Below, piece after piece: positions 45,016 to 53,844 of a stretch of 64,000 nucleotides of DNA. Numbering within the stretch: the first letter of the stretch is position 1; each line of letters starts with the position of its first letter. The stretch lies in assembly GCA_944325865.1 (NCBI GenBank), contig CALVBS010000008.1, positions 1 through 64,000 on the forward strand. The letters run 5' to 3'. The notes under the pieces were generated by a model. The model worked only from the letters and a program-made list of their open reading frames with translations, searched no databases and had not been told where the DNA came from. A program made the position numbers and the translations under genes. The stretch is from Candidatus Gastranaerophilales bacterium. Its GTDB lineage: Bacteria > Cyanobacteriota > Vampirovibrionia > Gastranaerophilales > Gastranaerophilaceae.

Positions 45016-45736
45016 TAAACAGGTTTTAATCACCGGTTCAAGCAGAGGTATAGGCGAGGCCTGTGCCTTGTATCTGGCAAAAAACGGATATGATATAGTA
45101 TTACATTGCAATAAAAATATTACAAAAGCACAGGATGTTTTATCACGTGTAGAAGAAACCGGTGTAAACGGCAGAATTTTACAGTTTGATGTAAAAGACA
45201 GAGATGTCTGTCGTGAAGTTATTTCAAAAGATATTGAAAAATACGGCGTTTATTACGGTGTGGTCCTGAATGCGGGAATTGCCCGGGATAACGTATTTCC
45301 GGCAATGGAAGAAAATGAATGGGATGATGTTTTGAATACAAATCTCGGCGGGTTTTATAATGTTTTGAAACCTGTTGTTATGCCTATGATAGAAGGCAGA
45401 GTTAAAGGAAGAATTATTGCAATGTCTTCTGTTTCCGGAATTAAAGGGAACAGGGGTCAGGTAAATTACAGTGCTTCAAAAGCTGGAATTATCGGTGCTG
45501 TTAAGGCTTTGAGTCTTGAACTTGCTAAAAGAAAGATTACAGTAAACTGTGTTGCACCCGGGGTAATAGAAACTGATATGATTCAGGATTTGCCTGTTGA
45601 AGAAGTTAAGAAAATGATTCCGATGAAACGCTGCGGCAGACCTGAGGAGGTTGCAAGCCTTGTGAATTACCTGATGAGTGAGGATGCGGGTTATATCACA
45701 GGACAGGTTATTTCCGTAAACGGAGGTTTGTGCTGA
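45008..45736 (+). CDS. 3-ketoacyl-ACP reductase (FabG-like) of the cluster
   Basis: The 242-residue short-chain dehydrogenase has ITGSSRGIGEA (NADPH-binding TGxxxGIG), an MSSVSG serine and the YSASKAG catalytic Tyr-Lys. It reduces the 3-keto group after each condensation. It lies between dehydratase and ketosynthase genes with overlaps on both sides. Confidence 0.93.
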   Translation: MNNKQVLITGSSRGIGEACALYLAKNGYDIVLHCNKNITKAQDVLSRVEETGVNGRILQFDVKDRDVCREVISKDIEKYGVYYGVVLNAGIARDNVFPAMEENEWDDVLNTNLGGFYNVLKPVVMPMIEGRVKGRIIAMSSVSGIKGNRGQVNYSASKAGIIGAVKALSLELAKRKITVNCVAPGVIETDMIQDLPVEEVKKMIPMKRCGRPEEVASLVNYLMSEDAGYITGQVISVNGGLC

Positions 45737-46965
45737 TGGGAAAAAGAGTTGTAATTACAGGTATGGCTCTGGCCAGTCCTCTTGGATGTTCAAGAGAAAA
45801 AGCTTTTCAAAAACTTCTTGAAAAGAAAAATTGTGTCAGATATCTTCCCGAGCTTGAAAAATTTGAACGTTTAAACTCAAAACTTGCCGCTCCTGTTACT
45901 GATTTCGAAATTCCGTCACATTATAATCGAAAAGTACTTCGTACTATGGGAAGAATTTCCATAATGAGTGTCGCAACGGCAGAAGAAGCTCTTGCCGATG
46001 CGGGTCTTCTTGGAGATGAAATTATTACAAACGGTCAGACCGGCGTAAGTTACGGTTCTTCAACAGGTTCACTGGACAGTGTTCTGGAATTTTATTCTAT
46101 GATGAAAGATTTTGAAGTTAAAGGCGTTAATTCAGGATCTTATGTAAAAATGATGAGCCAGACAGCATCTGTTAATATTTCACTATATTTTAAAACTACC
46201 GGAAGAGTTATTCCGACATCATCCGCATGCACATCGGGTTCAATGGGAATTGGTTATGCATATGAGGCTGTCAAAGACGGATATCAAACCGTAATGATTG
46301 CAGGTGGGGCGGAAGAATTTCATCCTACACATATTGCGGTTTTTGATACACTTTATGCTACAAGTCTTCAAAATTCTACTCCTGAACTTACTCCTAAGCC
46401 TTTTGATAAAGATCGTGACGGACTTGTTATAGGTGAAGGTGCCGGAACAGTTATTCTTGAAGAATATGAGCATGCTAAAAAACGCGGGGCAAAAATTTAT
46501 GCTGAAATTTTAGGATTCGGAACCTGTACTGATGGTACGCACATTACAAATCCTAACAGCGAGACTATGCAAAAAGCACTGGAACTTGCACTTAAGGATG
46601 CAGAGCTTTCAGCTGATGAAATAGGGTATGTAAATGCTCATGGTACGGCAACCATTCAGGGTGATATAGCCGAATCAAATGCTACATATAATGTATTTAA
46701 ACGTTCTGTTCCGATTAGTACAATAAAGAGCTATACAGGACATACGTTAGGAGCATGCGGGGCAATAGAAGCGATATTGACCGTGGATATGGCTCGAAAA
46801 GGGTGGTTTTGCCCTACCATTAATCTTGAAAATGTTGACGAAAACTGCGGAAAGCTTGATTACATAATGCATGACGGCAGAGAACTAAAATCCCCTCTTG
46901 TTATGTCGAACAATTTTGCTTTTGGCGGTATTAATACTTCCCTTATATTTAATACAAATGTTTAA
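45736..46965 (+). CDS. 3-ketoacyl-ACP synthase II type (ketosynthase B of the cluster)
   Basis: The 409-residue FabF-like protein has the active Cys in SSACTSGSMG, His in NAHGTATIQGD and His in KSYTGHTLGACGA. The ATG at 45736 shares one base with the reductase stop (TGATG) and has GGAGG upstream. A second full ketosynthase beside the first is standard for aryl-polyene clusters. It ends overlapping, by 4 bases, the convergent kinase gene. Confidence 0.93.
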   Translation: MGKRVVITGMALASPLGCSREKAFQKLLEKKNCVRYLPELEKFERLNSKLAAPVTDFEIPSHYNRKVLRTMGRISIMSVATAEEALADAGLLGDEIITNGQTGVSYGSSTGSLDSVLEFYSMMKDFEVKGVNSGSYVKMMSQTASVNISLYFKTTGRVIPTSSACTSGSMGIGYAYEAVKDGYQTVMIAGGAEEFHPTHIAVFDTLYATSLQNSTPELTPKPFDKDRDGLVIGEGAGTVILEEYEHAKKRGAKIYAEILGFGTCTDGTHITNPNSETMQKALELALKDAELSADEIGYVNAHGTATIQGDIAESNATYNVFKRSVPISTIKSYTGHTLGACGAIEAILTVDMARKGWFCPTINLENVDENCGKLDYIMHDGRELKSPLVMSNNFAFGGINTSLIFNTNV

Positions 46966-47843
46966 GAATACATTAAAATACTGTTAAAATGCACATCTTT
47001 TACTAAAGAGAGAACTTTTTTAATGAATATTTTATAAGCTTCTCTGTCCGCTTCACCTGAAAGAATAATATCAGCTTTTTCTTTAGTCGGATGAATATGG
47101 ATTTTTGCTTTGCTTGCCGCATTCATATAAACATCGTCGGCAGAAGAGCCTAAGTCTCTTTCAGCAGCACGTCTGTAAAATCTTTCTTTTTGAACAGCAC
47201 AGGATACATCGACATAAATTTTAAAATCAAAAGCATCAATAACTTTATCTGTTAATGTAAACAACCCTTCTGAAATTATTATTTTAGCAGGTTCTGTTTT
47301 TGTTACATTATCTTCTCTTTTGGCGGTTCCGGACATATCATATTTAGGCAGATATACCGTTTGTCCGTTTTGTAGAGCTTTAATATGTTTTTTCATTAAT
47401 TCAAGCTCAAGAGCTTCCGGAACATCTAAATCATAGTGTTTTGCAAATTCTGCGAAACTTCCTGCTTTTTTAACCATATCAGAACGGTCATAGTAATAGT
47501 CATCAGTATTGATTCTTGTAATTAGATTTTCTATAAAGAATTCCTGAGCAAAAGTTTCCAGTGTATCAATAATATCAAATGCAATGGTTGATTTGCCGCT
47601 TGCTGTTTCTCCTGCAATACCTATAGAGCAGGCACGGGTTTTATTTCCTGATAAAAATAATGCCATTTTATGAATGGCACTATCTGAAACATATTTAAAT
47701 ATTGAATCTGATGAATTTAATTCATCCTGAAAAATTCTATTTAATCTTTTTTCTATTGATTGAAAAAAGAGAAGATTACTATTATTAGGTTTGTTAAATC
47801 CAACTTTTGGAGAATTTATACTTTTTGTAATTGTATTTTGCAA
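46962..47843 (-). CDS. uridine-kinase/phosphoribulokinase family protein
   Basis: The 293-residue protein has the P-loop IAGETASGKSTIA, then RINTDDYYYD and IISEGLFTLTDKVIDAFDF, the uridine kinase pattern, after an extra N-terminal region of about 75 residues. It starts with TTG, with AAGGA upstream. It may phosphorylate a nucleoside or sugar; the substrate cannot be read from the sequence. It is convergent with the polyene-like cluster and not obviously part of it. Confidence 0.75.
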   Translation of the reverse strand: MQNTITKSINSPKVGFNKPNNSNLLFFQSIEKRLNRIFQDELNSSDSIFKYVSDSAIHKMALFLSGNKTRACSIGIAGETASGKSTIAFDIIDTLETFAQEFFIENLITRINTDDYYYDRSDMVKKAGSFAEFAKHYDLDVPEALELELMKKHIKALQNGQTVYLPKYDMSGTAKREDNVTKTEPAKIIISEGLFTLTDKVIDAFDFKIYVDVSCAVQKERFYRRAAERDLGSSADDVYMNAASKAKIHIHPTKEKADIILSGEADREAYKIFIKKVLSLVKDVHFNSILMYS

Positions 47844-48003
47844 TTTTATAAATCCTTATTATTGCTTTTCCGTTTCTGAAAAATCGGTTTTTTATACAAT
47901 AAACCACAAACATGAAAAAATTTGTCCAAATTGTAAACAAATATTTAATTTATTTTACAAATACAATATTCGTAGTCCGGAAATAATTTAAGCCTCAATT
48001 TGA

Positions 48004-48909
48004 TTACTGTAATCTTCTTTTTAATTCATATTTAACTTCTGACAATGGCCCGTTATTCGGAGTTCTTACTGTGTAATAATAGTTCCTTGCGTATGTAAAC
48101 GGATATTTTGGTATCCATCCGAGTTTCATAAATATTGACACGGTATCTGCACCTTGAGAAAGCATAAGTTCATCAATCGTCTTTTCATGTGCAGGCGAGA
48201 TTGAGGAGAAAATTTTAAGAAAATAGTCTGTAAATGTTACCACGGAATAACCTGTTGCTGTACCTGGCTTTGCAATAAGCTCCGATATTTTGAAATTTTC
48301 ATCTCCTTTTATATCTTTAATATTTTGCGGAAGTGCAAGAGTTTCTCCTTTTGCCTGTTCAATTTCGTACCATTGTCCGTTGTAATTTATACGCATGATA
48401 TTCGGCTGAGGCATATAAATATCATCAAATTTGTTTTCAAGTATAGTGTTGCCTTCCATATCAACAATACCGTATTTGAAATCTTTGCATGTTAAAAGCA
48501 TTCCGCCGAAAAGCAGGTCAATAGAGGAATATTCTCTTGGCAAAATTTCTTTTCCATGTTCATCATATAGAGCATATTTACTGCCGTTGCCTATTTTTAA
48601 ATATTTCCCCAGAACTCGTTCTACATGACTGTATTTTATTGGTACAAGTATATTTCCGTTATAATCAATCAAACCGAATTTTGTATTTTTTTGTACAATC
48701 CATGACGAATCCCCGAGACGGATAAGTTTTTTGTACATAGGTTCAACAAGAACAGTTTCATCTTTTGTTTTCAGCCCGAAAAGATTCTCTTCATTTGAAA
48801 ATGTCTGAACTTCAGAAGGTTTAAATGTACTTACCTGTCCGGTAGTTACGGCATAAGAACTGCACTGCAGAGATAAAACTAAAACGGATAAAATTAAAAA
48901 CTTTTTCAT
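48004..48909 (-). CDS. secreted WG-repeat protein
   Basis: The 301-residue product has a signal peptide (MKKFLILSVLVLSLQCSSYA) and at least three WG-type repeats (KFGLIDYNGNILVP, KYALYDEHGKEILP, KYGIVDMEGNTILE), a beta-hairpin repeat found in exported proteins. A C-terminal domain of about 90 residues is unassigned. TGCTATTAT ends six bases before the ATG and no ribosome-binding site is present, a leaderless layout. Confidence 0.8.
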   Translation of the reverse strand: MKKFLILSVLVLSLQCSSYAVTTGQVSTFKPSEVQTFSNEENLFGLKTKDETVLVEPMYKKLIRLGDSSWIVQKNTKFGLIDYNGNILVPIKYSHVERVLGKYLKIGNGSKYALYDEHGKEILPREYSSIDLLFGGMLLTCKDFKYGIVDMEGNTILENKFDDIYMPQPNIMRINYNGQWYEIEQAKGETLALPQNIKDIKGDENFKISELIAKPGTATGYSVVTFTDYFLKIFSSISPAHEKTIDELMLSQGADTVSIFMKLGWIPKYPFTYARNYYYTVRTPNNGPLSEVKYELKRRLQ

Positions 48910-48963
48910 AATATAATAATAGCATAAAATTTCTTATGGTATAATTTTATTATCGGTGATGTT

Positions 48964-51741
48964 ATGAAGAAAAAATCTTTAATTATAGTTGGTTCAGTCA
49001 TAATTCTGTCAGCAGTAGTAAGTATTCCTGTTTTTGCGTATCTAAAAGTTTTACCTGCTGCAATTTCAAGTCAAAAATTTATTAATTTTGTTGAAAAAAA
49101 TGTTAACAAATTTGCAAAAATTGATGTAAATATTGAAAACCCTGTTCTACAGACATCATTTTCTCCCGTAATTGTATTTAAAGTAGGTGAAATTGATGTT
49201 TCCAAAAACGGTGAAAAACTTCTTGAAGTGCAAAACTTAGATACCAAATTCTCTTTTAATGAAATTTTCAAAAAAAGAATTATTGTAAATAAGCTGGCAT
49301 TAGATTATGTTTTCGCTGATGTTAATAAACTGATGTCTCTTGTTCCGCAACAAGAAAAGAAAAAAGACCAAACTAAAAGCGAGTGGGATATTGATTTGTT
49401 TGATTCCATACTTGCATTAAAGAAAAGTGTTATTTTATATAAGCTTGAACCCGATGTGTATGTAAAAGTTCAAGCCGATAAAATGCTTATTGATAATACA
49501 CAGAAAAAAGAAAAACATTTACGTTTTGTTATTAACACTGATGTAAAGAAAGCTGATAAAGTTTTACATTTTGCCATAGCTGACAAAAATCGGGTATTTA
49601 TAAAAGATAAGGCAATTCATGTTGATGACTGTGTCCTTGATATTAACAACTCAAATGTTCATATTGACGCATTGGCTTCCAGAAAAGACGGGCTGAATGT
49701 TACTTTGTGGTCAAAGAAATTTAAAATAAAAGATGTTACTGATATTGTGGGTTCTAATATTCTTATCAATAACGGAAATGAAGTTCTTTCGTTTTTTAAA
49801 GATATGGACGGAACTTTTAACTTTGATATAAATTTGAAAAGAAAAAATTTGACAGGTAAAGTTACTCTTAATGATTTAAAATTAAAGCTTGTTCCTGTTA
49901 ATAATCTTCCGTTGTATTTCAACAAAGGTACCGCCTTGATAACCAATAATGACATAATTTTTAAAGATATAGAAGGTTATCATGGAAACAGAAAAATTAA
50001 TAATGTTAAAATAAACGGTTTAATAAAGGATTATACAAAATCTTGTGATACGGAAGTCACTGTTGATACAGTTGCTATGAATGATTTTTCACGTGATTAT
50101 CTGTCAAAACTTGTCGGAATCCCTATGGAAATTATAGGCAAAGCCGGAACAAGAATTATCGTTAAGTCTATTTATAATAAAATTGATGTCACGGTCATGT
50201 CAAAGCTTGCTAAAGGGCATGATATTCTGGTTGACGGAGCTTCTTTGACTCCTATAGGCTATGATAGAGCTGTAAAGGCTGATTTGCATTTTGAAAATAA
50301 TATACTGGATATTAAATCAGTGGATTATTATATTGCATCCGAGCTTAAAAAAGGCGTAAAAGTTAAGCCTGTTTTGTCAGTTAGAGGCAGACTTGATTGT
50401 TCTAAGCCTGTACCGTTTGTAAACGCTATCGGATTTACAATTCCGAACCCTTTGCCTAGTGAATTTTTGAATGTGCTGATAGGGCAGAGAATTTTAAAAG
50501 GCGGTAAATTCTACGGTGATTTATACATGGTAAATAACGGAACTTATCCGAAAGTATGGGGCAGAATGTATGCTTCTGATATAAGAATTCCTTCCCAGAG
50601 AGTTACCCTTAAATCAGGTGAGCTTATAACTGATAGAGAAACTGTTAATGTTAAAGCAAAAGGTCGTTACAAACGTTCTCAATTTGATTTTTCAGGTAAT
50701 ATAGAAAATGCAATTATGTTCCCTATTGTTGTAAACAATGTGGATTTCTCTCTTGATAAAATTGATATTGAACGTGTAATGCAGTCGTTTAATCAACAGA
50801 ACACTGCGGCAGTTCCTTCTAAGCCTCAAGAAGTTGCAGATTCTGACTATGTAGAAGGGGCAGATGATGACGCTGTAGTTTTTGATGTTAATAATATTAT
50901 TATAAAAAGATGTATTTTGAGGTTGAAAGAGGGCAAGTATAAAGATATTAATTTTGGTAATATCGCAGCCAATCTTACATTGAACGAAAACAATATCCTT
51001 GAACTTCACTCAAACAGATTTGATATAGCTGATGGTATTTCATCGGTAAAAGTTCGATGTGATTTGAGAAAACATTTGTATAATATTACACTTGGTATTA
51101 AGGATGTAAATTCTGATACTATGTCAACGGCACTTCTTAATTTACCCCGGGAAATTTCCGGTAAAGCAAGCGGTATTATTGATTTGAATACTGATGATTC
51201 TTTGAAATTAAACGGTATTATTAAATTTGTAGTTAATAACGGTACTATTCAAAAAGTCGGACTTGTTGAATATGTACTTAAATTTGCAGCACTTTTTAGA
51301 AATCCGATTGCTATGATTAGTCCTTCCACTATTTCTGATATGGTTAATATTCCGGAAGGTAATTTTGATAAGATTACCGGTGATATGGTGCTGAAAGATA
51401 ATGTTGTTGAAATGTTGAAGATTAAATCTTCCGCTCCTCAGTTAAGTTCGTTTATTGTAGGGCGTTACAATCTTGAAAACGGCGATGCTATTTTAAGAAT
51501 TTATACAAAATTCAGTAATAAGAATAAAGGCTTTGCCGGATTTTTGAGAAACTTCTCATTAAACAGTCTCGCTAACAGAATCCCATTGAGCAGCAGAAGT
51601 GATGCCCAGTATTATGCTGCAGAGCTTGAACAGCTTCCTCCGCTTGATGCCGAGGAAAAAGATTGCCAGATATTCCTGACAAAAGTTGATGGTGACGTCC
51701 AGCACAATAATTTCTTATCCTCATTGAAAAAGTTGAAATAA
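48964..51741 (+). CDS. AsmA-like envelope protein
   Basis: The 925-residue product has an N-terminal membrane anchor (SLIIVGSVIILSAVVSIPVF) and a very long beta-rich periplasmic part. AsmA-type sequence lies at the start (AAISSQKFINFVEKNVNKFA), and near the end GKASGIIDLNTDDSLKLNGI and GRYNLENGDAILRIYTKFS. Proteins of this group form hydrophobic grooves that carry phospholipid between membranes. GGTGATG precedes the start. With the MlaD-like protein it points to a diderm envelope. Confidence 0.85.
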   Translation: MKKKSLIIVGSVIILSAVVSIPVFAYLKVLPAAISSQKFINFVEKNVNKFAKIDVNIENPVLQTSFSPVIVFKVGEIDVSKNGEKLLEVQNLDTKFSFNEIFKKRIIVNKLALDYVFADVNKLMSLVPQQEKKKDQTKSEWDIDLFDSILALKKSVILYKLEPDVYVKVQADKMLIDNTQKKEKHLRFVINTDVKKADKVLHFAIADKNRVFIKDKAIHVDDCVLDINNSNVHIDALASRKDGLNVTLWSKKFKIKDVTDIVGSNILINNGNEVLSFFKDMDGTFNFDINLKRKNLTGKVTLNDLKLKLVPVNNLPLYFNKGTALITNNDIIFKDIEGYHGNRKINNVKINGLIKDYTKSCDTEVTVDTVAMNDFSRDYLSKLVGIPMEIIGKAGTRIIVKSIYNKIDVTVMSKLAKGHDILVDGASLTPIGYDRAVKADLHFENNILDIKSVDYYIASELKKGVKVKPVLSVRGRLDCSKPVPFVNAIGFTIPNPLPSEFLNVLIGQRILKGGKFYGDLYMVNNGTYPKVWGRMYASDIRIPSQRVTLKSGELITDRETVNVKAKGRYKRSQFDFSGNIENAIMFPIVVNNVDFSLDKIDIERVMQSFNQQNTAAVPSKPQEVADSDYVEGADDDAVVFDVNNIIIKRCILRLKEGKYKDINFGNIAANLTLNENNILELHSNRFDIADGISSVKVRCDLRKHLYNITLGIKDVNSDTMSTALLNLPREISGKASGIIDLNTDDSLKLNGIIKFVVNNGTIQKVGLVEYVLKFAALFRNPIAMISPSTISDMVNIPEGNFDKITGDMVLKDNVVEMLKIKSSAPQLSSFIVGRYNLENGDAILRIYTKFSNKNKGFAGFLRNFSLNSLANRIPLSSRSDAQYYAAELEQLPPLDAEEKDCQIFLTKVDGDVQHNNFLSSLKKLK

Positions 51742-51956
51742 ATCCGCTGAATATAAGAATAATTATCTTGTGTTGTTACCAGACTAAAAGGATTCTAATA
51801 AGCATACATTTATTTGAGATATTCAATATTTAAACGGGATGATTTTTCTGACAAAGAAGAAATAATTCAGAAACTTACGGAAAAATTAAAAAATACTTCA
51901 TTGAAAAATTCATAGACTATTTATGAAATAAGCGGGAAAATAATTTCAACATATTA
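51742..51956. other. gap with a short open fragment
   Basis: On the plus strand, 51814-51915 opens at TTG and encodes 33 residues beginning RYSIFKRDDFSDKEEI, with stops just upstream and no clear ribosome-binding site. It may be the tail of a decayed gene. Nothing else was seen before the terminator. Confidence 0.3.
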
Positions 51957-51985
51957 AAAAAGCTGTTCTTTTGAACAGCTTTTTT
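51957..51985. terminator. strong bidirectional terminator
   Basis: AAAAAGCTGTTC and GAACAGCTTTTT form a perfect 12-bp stem with a 4-nt loop, with A and T runs at the ends. It serves the leftward signalling operon and can stop reading from the AsmA-like gene. Confidence 0.93.
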
Positions 51986-51988
51986 AAT

Positions 51989-52522
51989 CTAGTAATCACT
52001 GCTTTGTGCATAATCATCATCATCTTTAAGTGAAGATAAATCATCTTTATAGCAGGCATCAAATCCGTCAGGCAGCAATTCCTGATCCGGCCAGATTGTA
52101 TCACTGTCAAATCTGCAGGCATGAAGATTATATGATGCAGTGAAATCAGAACTTGTCAAATCACTTTCGGAAAATATACAGCCTGCCAAATCCGCATCTG
52201 TAAAGTTACAGTATGTCATTTCCGCATAGCTGCAGTCCGCTCCTGTCAAGAGGCTTTCCGTGAAATCACATTCAATAACTTTTGCTCTTGTAAAATCAAC
52301 TGATGTTAAATCAGCATTTGTAAAATTAATAAATGATAATGTACAGTCGGCAAAAGAACTTGAATTTAAATCAGCATTTGAAAAGTCTATTTCGGAAAGA
52401 TTTATACCTGAAAAATCCACTTCACTTAAATCAACTTCTTCCTGCTCCAGTTTCCATTCGTTGAATTTTTCGGGGTGTTTTCTCAATATTTCAACAAGTT
52501 CTTCTTTTGTATAGTCAATCAT
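51989..52522 (-). CDS. pentapeptide-repeat protein
   Basis: The 177-residue product has a charged N-terminus and about 16 pentapeptide units of the A(D/N)LxX type (ADLNSSSFADCTLSFINF...). These fold as a four-sided beta helix. Roles in the family range from protecting gyrase to protein binding, and the sequence does not decide. It is the last gene of the five-gene signalling operon. AAAGGAG precedes the ATG. Confidence 0.88.
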   Translation of the reverse strand: MIDYTKEELVEILRKHPEKFNEWKLEQEEVDLSEVDFSGINLSEIDFSNADLNSSSFADCTLSFINFTNADLTSVDFTRAKVIECDFTESLLTGADCSYAEMTYCNFTDADLAGCIFSESDLTSSDFTASYNLHACRFDSDTIWPDQELLPDGFDACYKDDLSSLKDDDDYAQSSDY

Positions 52523-52554
52523 TTTATTCTCCTTTTAGAAATTAATTATATATA

Positions 52555-53181
52555 TTATTTAATCAAATTTGTCTGCATTGCAAGCAATACTGCCTGGGTT
52601 CTGTTTGTAACATTCAATTTTTTAAATATATTATTCAAATGGCTTTTTACAGTGACTTCTCTAAGCACAAGTTTTTCTGCAATTTCTTTATTATTTGCAC
52701 CTTCTGCAGCGAGTGCCAGCACTTCTTTTTCTCTTGAGGTCAGAGGGCGGATTGCTGTTTTGCTTTTTAAAGAAAGTTCTATTGGCTGTTTCGTTTCTTT
52801 TTGCCATGAAACCCGTCTTAATATTGCTTCCATGCGTGCAAGAAGGTTCGGTAAAATAAACGGCTTTACTATATAATCATCGGCACCGGTTTTTAAACCA
52901 GTTATCATTTTCTGTTCTTCATTAACAGCTGTAATCATTATAACAGGAATATATTTTGTGTCTTTATTTTTTCTTATAAATTTTAAAGTTTCCCAGCCGT
53001 TCATTTCCGGCATCATTACGTCAAGCAAAACCAAATCGTATTTCTCGGGAGTTTTTTCCAGCATATTTAAAGCCTGCACTCCGTTTTGGGCTGTATCTAC
53101 ATTATAACCGTAGAAAGGAAGTGCATCTTTAAGGTATTTAGGATTGTCATCAACTAACAAAATATTTGCCGATTCTGACAT
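52555..53181 (-). CDS. response regulator with LuxR-type DNA-binding domain (second copy)
   Basis: The 208-residue protein has a receiver domain (phospho-acceptor D54 in LLDVMMPE, Lys in DDYIVKPF) and a C-terminal LuxR helix-turn-helix (LTSREKEVLALAAEGANNKE). It would bind DNA when phosphorylated. No histidine kinase is encoded nearby. It lies 15 bases after the other regulator gene. Confidence 0.93.
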   Translation of the reverse strand: MSESANILLVDDNPKYLKDALPFYGYNVDTAQNGVQALNMLEKTPEKYDLVLLDVMMPEMNGWETLKFIRKNKDTKYIPVIMITAVNEEQKMITGLKTGADDYIVKPFILPNLLARMEAILRRVSWQKETKQPIELSLKSKTAIRPLTSREKEVLALAAEGANNKEIAEKLVLREVTVKSHLNNIFKKLNVTNRTQAVLLAMQTNLIK

Positions 53182-53196
53182 TCAACTTTCCTTATT

Positions 53197-53844
53197 TTAT
53201 ACAATTTTGTACTTTAACGCTTTTAACGCTGCCTGTAGTCTGTCATCAACTTCCAATTTTTGCAGAATATTTGCAACGTGGGCTTTTGTAGTATTTATAC
53301 TGATAACAAGTATTTGTGCAATTTCCATATTACTGTAACCTTCAGTCATAAGTTTGAGAATCTGAGTTTCTCTTGACGTCAGGTCATACGCTTTACTGTT
53401 ATTTTCACTGTCAATGACAGGCGAATTAGTAGTTGCTTTAAGAACAATGTGAGCAATACTCGGGTCAAACCAGGCTGCACCGTCTGCAACTGATTGCACC
53501 ACCTGTATAAGTCTTTGCGGGTTAATTTCTTTTGAACAATATGCATTAGCACCAGCTCTAAGACTATTTAGAACTTCTTTTTCATCGTTATGCGAGGTAA
53601 GTATTATAACTTTAACATCTTTATTTGAAGAACGTATTCTCTTTGTAGCATCAATCCCGTTCATAACAGGGAGACCCAAATCCATAATGACAACGTCAAT
53701 CGGATGGTCATTAAAAATTTCCAAAGCTTTTTCCGCAGATTCTGCTTCATATAATTCACCTACAAAATCAACGCCTTCAAAAGCCGTTTTTAATCCGAAT
53801 CTTGTTAATTCGTGGTCTTCAACTATTAAAATGTTTTTCTTCAT
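53197..53844 (-). CDS. NarL/LuxR-type response regulator (first copy)
   Basis: The 215-residue protein has a receiver (D55 in VVIMDLGLPVMNG) and a LuxR-type helix-turn-helix (LTSRETQILKLMTEGYSNME). The usual switch-Lys region is present (ANAYCSKEIN). It overlaps the TPR gene by 4 bases. Two regulators in tandem with GAF/HD-GYP and TPR proteins suggest a two-output pathway with a kinase elsewhere. Confidence 0.93.
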   Translation of the reverse strand: MKKNILIVEDHELTRFGLKTAFEGVDFVGELYEAESAEKALEIFNDHPIDVVIMDLGLPVMNGIDATKRIRSSNKDVKVIILTSHNDEKEVLNSLRAGANAYCSKEINPQRLIQVVQSVADGAAWFDPSIAHIVLKATTNSPVIDSENNSKAYDLTSRETQILKLMTEGYSNMEIAQILVISINTTKAHVANILQKLEVDDRLQAALKALKYKIV

